13,419 nucleotides of DNA from an uncultured Candidatus Altimarinota bacterium (GTDB lineage Bacteria > Patescibacteriota > Gracilibacteria > BD1-5 > UBA6164), in assembly GCA_937944175.1 (NCBI GenBank), contig CALDZW010000032.1, forward strand, positions 1 to 13,419. Reading direction: 5' to 3'. This document shows, piece by piece, positions 9,335 to 13,419 of this stretch. Position 1 is the stretch's first letter. The number at the start of each line of letters is the position of its first letter. The notes beneath the pieces are model-generated. The model saw only the letters and a list, made by a program, of their open reading frames with translations. It ran no database searches and was not told where the DNA came from. A program made the position numbers and the translations under genes.

Positions 9335-9380
9335 CCTTGTCAGTTCATGTTTTTTTTATATGATCTCTAACAATCACAAT

Positions 9381-9386
9381 TATAAT
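9381..9386 (+). promoter_or_regulatory. -10 element close to the start of the membrane protein gene
   Basis: A perfect TATAAT lies 11 bases before the ATG at 9398, followed by ACAAAAA exactly as before the gene at 3465. No convincing -35 hexamer is found at normal spacing. If used, the transcript would be nearly leaderless. Confidence 0.45.
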
Positions 9387-9397
9387 ACAAAAAATAA

Positions 9398-9985
9398 ATG
9401 AGTAGAAATAAAAATGATAGAATTCTTCGTAGAAAATTATTACATTTTCTCAAAAAAATACATATAAAAAGCTGGGGGTTTTCATTTGAAGAAATTTCAC
9501 TTTCAATTTGAATTATGCTCATTGTCATATCTTTTTTTCTCCCATGGTTTAGTATTCCTGATACTTCTATTAGTAATGGAGCATTCTCGCCAATAATTTG
9601 AGTTAATGGCTATGTTCTTGGTAGTTTTTGCTGCATAATATTATTCACACTTTTTTCTCAAAAAATAAAACAAAAGGTTAAATTATTTCTCAATCATTCT
9701 ATTAAAAATTCACATATATATATTGTGAGTAGTATATTTATTGTTTTATCAATACTTAATTCAATTGTTATACTGAATTGATTATATATCTTTGTTAGCA
9801 AGATATCATTTAATGGATGAATAACTGTAGCACTTGTTTGATCCATAGTGATGTTTGTTTCTTCTCTTTTCCTTCAAATGAAACAAACATGACAAGAATA
9901 TTTATTTCACAAGGATTTAAAGAGCAAAGATAGCTATAAAGAAACACCTAAAAATATTGATAAAATAACAAAACTCCCCTTTTAA
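9398..9985 (+). CDS. four-helix membrane protein, function unknown
   Basis: A 195-residue protein in code 25. The first 35 residues are basic (RNKNDRILRRKLLHFLKK), which predicts a cytoplasmic N-terminus. Hydrophobic segments lie at about 36-53 (IGIMLIVISFFLPWF), 66-87, 106-133 and 141-161. A charged, lysine-rich C-terminal tail of about 30 residues follows. FLPWFS after the first helix, and a GVNGYVLG turn at the second, resemble generic small four-helix membrane proteins, but I recognise no family. There is no signal peptide. It is divergent from comM and followed by the regulator gene at 10107 after a gap containing a strong promoter, so it is probably its own transcription unit. No terminator hairpin is visible after its stop. 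Confidence 0.8.
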
Positions 9986-9987
9986 AA

Positions 9988-10016
9988 TTTGACTTTTGTC
10001 AAAGTAATCTTATATT
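9988..10016 (+). promoter_or_regulatory. promoter with inverted repeat over the -35, upstream of the regulator gene
   Basis: TTGACT (9989-9994) and TATATT (10011-10016) are separated by 16 bases. TTTGAC-TTTT-GTCAAA (9988-10003), a six-base inverted repeat with a four-base spacer, covers the -35 and could be an operator. The predicted leader before the ATG at 10107 is about 85 bases and holds no recognisable RNA element. Autoregulation by the downstream DNA-binding protein is a guess. Confidence 0.5.
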
Positions 10017-10106
10017 TAGATAAGTTAAAAAGGATAGAAATGAAAATATAAAAAAATAAAAATACAGTGAGATATTCACTAAACTTATAACTTTATCAAT
10101 GATATA

Positions 10107-11159
10107 ATGGCAGGTGTAATAAGTAATGTAGAGGTGGTTCAGTCATTCAAGAAAGCACTTCAAAATCTATCAGAAAAAGAACAGATTGTAATGGGGAAAA
10201 GGCTTGGTTTAGAATGAGAGAAACAAACACTGCAAAATATAGGAAATTCTTTCTCTCAACCAATAACAAGAGAAAGAGTAAGACAAATAGAAAATTCAGG
10301 AATTAAAAAAATTGGAAGAATTGTCAAAACTACTATTCTTTGACAAATTCAAGAAAAAGCACTTGAACTTATAAATATTTCATGAGGAGTCATTGTTAAA
10401 GATAAGGTTATTAGTACAATAATAAAAGATCTTAAGTTAGAAAAAAATGTTAATGTTTCAATAATTGAGATTGTAATCCAATCTGATTTTGAGATTCTTA
10501 AATCAAAACCTAAGCTTGGAACTCAAACATACTTTCACAAAACAAAAATATCAAAACACCTTATTGATGCCATTCATAAAGAGGCTACTAAGATCTTGAA
10601 AAGAAAAAAAGATGTAATGGAAAGAAAAGATCTCTATCAAGCTATTCAAAATAGATTCACTGGAAAGGTTAACCTTGAGGTTGCTTTTATTGATAGTTGT
10701 CTAGATATTTATGATGATATTGTTAAGTGAGAAGAAACACTTATTGGTCTCACAAGATGGAAAATTCTTAATCCAAAAACTCTCAAAGATAAAACAATCT
10801 TTGTAATGAAGAAAGAAAAAATACCTATGCATTTTGTTGATATTGCAAACAAAATTACTGAATATCTTTGAGAAAGTGTAAAAGTAAACACTATCCATAA
10901 TGAGCTCATTAGAAATCAAGAATTCGTGTTAATTTGAAGATGAATCTATGCCCTTAAATCATGGTGATTTAAACCAGGTACTGTCCTTGATGTTATTATT
11001 CAAGTCCTTGAAAAAAATGATGCTCCTATGAGTACAGATGAAATTGCTCAAGAAGTACTTGCAATTAGAAATGTAAAAAAGACAACAATCTACATGAACT
11101 TACAAAATAAGTCTGTAATAGAGAGAGTCTGAAGAAATTACTACCAGCTCAAAAAATAA
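10107..11159 (+). CDS. sigma-70 region 4 / HARE-HTH-like DNA-binding protein
   Basis: A 350-residue protein in code 25. Residues about 15-75 (QNLSEKEQIVMGKRLGL, ITRERVRQIENSGIKKIGR) have the helix-turn-helix of sigma-70 region 4, the part that contacts -35 elements; TRERVRQIE is diagnostic. Regions 2 and 3 of a sigma factor are absent. The middle (about 80-235) is helical and lysine-rich. Residues about 238-285 (IPMHFVDIANKITEYLG ... LIGRGIYALKSWGF) resemble a HARE-HTH winged helix as in the RNA polymerase delta subunit. Residues about 300-350 (APMSTDEIAQEVLAIRNVKKTTIYMNL ... IERVGRNYYQLKK) form another winged-helix-like module. It is likely a transcription regulator or polymerase-associated factor; target genes are unknown. 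It has its own promoter and a strong terminator. Confidence 0.85.
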
Positions 11160-11166
11160 TTCTCAA

Positions 11167-11208
11167 AATATTAAAAAGACAGTTTTAAAAAACTGTCTTT
11201 TTAATATT
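11167..11208 (+). terminator. intrinsic terminator after the regulator gene
   Basis: A perfect 18-bp stem (11167-11184 with 11191-11208) around a six-base loop, with GACAGTT/AACTGTC at its top and CTTTTTAATATT as the 3' arm. It begins eight bases after the stop codon at 11159. Confidence 0.85.
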
Positions 11209-11235
11209 GTAAATACAAAATGGATTAGTTGATTT

Positions 11236-11266
11236 TTGACTAAATATCCATACACTAAAATAATAA
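11236..11266 (+). promoter_or_regulatory. possible promoter of the exonuclease gene
   Basis: TTGACT (11236-11241) is followed by a TAATAA-type -10 at 11261-11266, with a long spacer of 19 bases. It lies between the terminator ending at 11208 and the ATG at 11286. The -35 is good and the -10 is poor. Confidence 0.35.
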
Positions 11267-11285
11267 TACATTTTTTCTAACTCAT

Positions 11286-11918
11286 ATGAACATACTGGTC
11301 TTTGATACTGAAACAACATGATTTATTAACAAAAAAGAACCTGACCTAAATAAACAACCACAAATAATTCAATTTGCTGCAATACTTTGAAATATTTCAT
11401 GAAACATTGCATGAGAATATAGTTTTTCAGAAACAAAAAGAATTGATATCTTGATTAATCCTTGAAAGCCTATCCCCTTTGCTTCAAGTCAGGTCCATCA
11501 TCTCTATGACATAGATATGATATGAAAACCTATTTTTACTGAAGTATATGAAGAAATAGTCATGCTTATTAATAATGCTGATGTTATTATATGACACAAC
11601 ATTGAATATGATGAATCTATGGTTCAATTAGAGCTTAGAAGGTTAGAAAAAGAATATATGTACAAACCAAAACAAGTTATTTGTACAATGAACAGTAGTA
11701 TTAATCACTGTAAAATTCCTAAGAGGGATGAAAAAGCTGAATGATATAAACGCCCTAAGCTCTGAGAGCTTCACAAAAAACTTTTTTGAGAATATTTCAT
11801 ATGAGCTCATGATGCACTCACTGATGTGGAAGCAACTCTCAGATGTTATATTGAGCTTATAAACAAAGATGTTATACAAGTAGAAGTCAAAGAAGAGAAC
11901 CTAATGAGTTTATTCTAA
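11286..11918 (+). CDS. DnaQ-type DEDDh 3'-5' exonuclease (DNA polymerase III epsilon-like)
   Basis: This family removes nucleotides from DNA 3' ends, as proofreader of the replicase or in repair. The 210-residue product in code 25 shows all three motifs. ExoI is LVFDTETTG (D7, E9). ExoII is VIIGHNIEYDESMV (D109). ExoIII-epsilon is GAHDALTDVEAT (H175, D180). The histidine spacing puts it in the DEDDh group. IIQFAAIL and the PASSQVHH-like FASSQVHHLYDID segment between the motifs are typical of epsilon/PolC exonuclease domains. The last residues, NLMSLF, resemble a sliding-clamp binding peptide. The protein has no polymerase or GIY-YIG domain attached. The gene stands alone after a terminator. 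Whether it is the replicative epsilon or a repair exonuclease cannot be told from sequence. Confidence 0.93.
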
Positions 11919-12033
11919 AGTACAGACTTATTGAATTCTTTCTGTTACTTAAGAGAAAGAGGTTATAAAGATCTGAGCTTTCCAGAATTTTCTTAATCTA
12001 AAATAATTTTAATACCCATTAACAACTTCCCCT

Positions 12034-12261
12034 ATGAGTAATTTCTGAGACCTCATTAATATTGATGAATACTGAGATAAAAGAGAGCAATTCAACCAAG
12101 ATAGATGAGATATTAGTTTTTATTGTAAAGACTGTAAAATCATTGTTGAGACAAATAGAGACAAGCCATGAGAATATATTTTCACTTGTAAAAAGTGTCT
12201 TTGAAAGAATATTGTTCTTGGGACATATGAATGACTGAAATCAAATTATAGACTCAAATAA
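12034..12261 (+). CDS. small zinc-ribbon protein, function unknown
   Basis: A 75-residue protein in code 25, too broken by UGA to show as an ORF in the standard code. It contains CKDC (C31, C34) and CKKC (C52, C55), a CxxC-x17-CxxC pattern that predicts one zinc ribbon. The first 25 residues are acidic and polar (MSNFGDLINIDEYGDKREQF). The layout resembles small zinc ribbons of nucleic-acid or ribosome-associated proteins, but no family is recognised. It follows the exonuclease gene on the same strand after 115 bases, in which no clear promoter or known element is seen, and a bidirectional hairpin begins at its stop codon. Confidence 0.8.
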
Positions 12262-12282
12262 AAAAGCCTCACGGCTTTTTTT
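12261..12282. terminator. bidirectional intrinsic terminator
   Basis: AAAAAGCC (12261-12268) pairs with GGCTTTTT (12273-12280) around the loop TCAC and runs into more T residues. It directly follows the zinc-ribbon gene. On the minus strand it lies 36 bases beyond the stop of the converging repeat protein, where it also ends in a T run. Confidence 0.8.
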
Positions 12283-12318
12283 ATTTTTACTCTTTGCATT
12301 ACAACTACTTTTACAGTA

Positions 12319-13419
12319 TTAATGTAGATTTACCCAAGCTGTACCAGTACATCCTTGAAATTGCCCTGCATTAAATTTGATAGCTCATGCATTCAATCCA
12401 TTACAAACATTAGTTGTGTTTCATAATATAGCTGCTCAATCAACATGGAGTTTCTCATATGCCCAAGTATTACCAATTGAAACATTTCCCTCATATGCTG
12501 GAACCAAATCTCAAGCGATAAATATATGTGAATCAAATTCTGCTTGTGGAGTAGAAGAAAGACTTAATCATCTTTCATAACCTGCAATACTATTATAACC
12601 ATTTTCATGTTGAATTTTTATTTTTCAGATCAACCCCATATCAGGTGAACCTGATGTTGTTGAATTTTGAACTGTTAATGTTCCTCATGACAAAGTTAAC
12701 TTATCACTTGGTGTAGTTGTTCAGATTCAAACATTACCATTATCTTGTATAAGCACTCTTGATTCTCATCAAGCAATTAATGAAACATCAGTTTGTCATG
12801 CAACTGTACCAAATTCAACTAATTCAGGCTTTGATGCATGATTATCACTATATGACTTTATAACAGCATTATTACCATTTGATTGAAGCCATAAACCTGT
12901 AACTGCTCATGTTCCTGAGCTATTATTTTCAGCTCTTATTACATATTTTAGTCCATCATCATTATCTTCGACTGTTAATTTATGAGAAGGGTTAGTATCT
13001 CAAATTCAAACATTACCATTCCCTAGTATATTTACAGTGTTAAAGCTTGGAGATGATCATATTGCTATAGGACTTCCTGTGTAGTTATACATTCTCATTG
13101 TCTGATTTGAAGAACTATCAAAGCCAATTAATCCAGCTCATGCTCAACTTGAGTCTCGTAATTTTAATGCTGCAGTTAAGCCTCAAGTTCAATTAATAGC
13201 ATCTGTATCTTGTAACCAAAGATATGATGAGTTTGAAGCAATATGTAAATCAGCACTTGGATTTGCTGTTCAAATTCAAACATTTCCATCATTTTTGAAT
13301 GTAACTAATGCTCCTGAGTCTTGTGATCAATGAAAGTTAAGATTTCATGCTTCAGATGTTCAGTGATCTGACCAATAAAAATCAAGATTGTATGGTGCTG
13401 CTAAAGAATCCTTTTCAAT
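12319..13419 (-). CDS. GNVGIG-repeat surface/fiber-like protein (5' end outside window)
   Basis: The C-terminal 366 residues of a larger protein. The repeated motif (D/N)GNVGIGTxNPSxKLTV occurs three times, with a fourth degenerate copy GNVSIGNTWAYEKLHVDG, about 85-93 residues apart. Between them lie Ser/Thr/Gly/Asn-rich beta-type segments (QDTDAINGTGGLTAALKLRD; YVIRAENNSSGTGAVTGLWL). Such motifs are known from phage tail-fiber-like and secreted surface proteins. The C-terminus carries two cysteines in a module CNGLNAGAIKFNAGQFQGC followed by TGTAWVNLH, a terminal motif of surface repeat proteins; a disulfide is possible. The in-frame glycines of GNVGIG are mostly UGA. No N-terminus, signal peptide or transmembrane segment is within the window. 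Adhesion to a host or other cell is a reasonable inference but not shown. Confidence 0.85.
12473..13290 (-). repeat. GNVGIG-coding repeat units, about 250-280 bp period
   Basis: The plus-strand sequence CAAATTCAAACATTACCATT and close variants begin near 13271, 13001 and 12722, with a weaker copy near 12473. All are in the same reading frame of the surface protein and encode NGNVGIG. The DNA between copies is not conserved, so only the motif is repeated. Confidence 0.75.

Noticed and set aside
10017..10106. A riboswitch in the 85-base leader of the regulator gene
   Set aside because: The stretch is A-rich without recognisable stems or conserved motifs.
11919..12033. A structured RNA or small gene between the exonuclease and the zinc-ribbon gene
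   Set aside because: Only a weak TCTTTCT/AGAAAGA inverted repeat is visible; no open frame, promoter or known element was found.
12722..13290. Repeated 20-base sequence as a CRISPR array
   Set aside because: The copies are about 270-280 bases apart, imperfect, and in frame within a coding region where they encode GNVGIG.

Overview
The window reads sensibly only if UGA is translated as glycine (genetic code 25). With UGA as a stop every long gene breaks into fragments. With UGA as glycine, eleven protein genes open up (nine complete, two cut by the window edges), and the recoded codons fall on invariant glycines of well-known motifs: the SecA TGEGKT and RGRAGRQGD motifs, the ComM GPPGSGKT loop and the RuvA helix-hairpin-helix motifs. 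UGA=Gly, very low GC and AGA-dominated arginine point to a Patescibacteria/CPR genome of the Gracilibacteria (BD1-5) or Absconditabacteria (SR1) type. The window alone does not separate these two.

Layout. Bases 1-521 (minus): ruvA, 3' end outside the window. 601-3315 (plus): secA, divergent from ruvA, with a promoter before it and an intrinsic terminator after it. 3465-6356 (plus): a 963-residue membrane protein with a cytoplasmic domain resembling the N2 domain of GspE/PilB secretion ATPases, three membrane helices and a PKD-type ectodomain. 6360-6413: a perfect 54-bp palindrome that can terminate both converging genes. 6398-6934 (minus): an orphan, C-terminally shortened TrpF-like protein. 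6993-7310 (minus): a RidA-family protein with an unclear start, separated by one in-frame UAG from a small ORF upstream. 7584-7671 (minus): tRNA-Leu(GAG) with its own terminator. 7713-9260 (minus): comM/yifB. 9398-9985 (plus): a four-helix membrane protein of unknown function. 10107-11159 (plus): a DNA-binding protein with sigma-70 region 4 and HARE-HTH-like winged helices. 11286-11918 (plus): a DnaQ-type 3'-5' exonuclease. 12034-12261 (plus): a 75-residue zinc-ribbon protein. 12319-13419 (minus): the C-terminal part of a repetitive surface or fiber-like protein with GNVGIG repeats.

Most genes are transcribed singly or in pairs, with good hairpin terminators and AT-rich promoters, and hardly any start has a convincing Shine-Dalgarno sequence. 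Themes are DNA recombination, uptake and processing (RuvA, ComM, DnaQ), protein export (SecA), transcription control (region 4/HARE protein) and the cell surface (PKD protein, GNVGIG protein). The most unusual item is the PKD protein: its soluble N-terminus looks like a type IV pilus/type II secretion ATPase accessory domain that has lost its ATPase partner and gained a membrane anchor and ectodomain.
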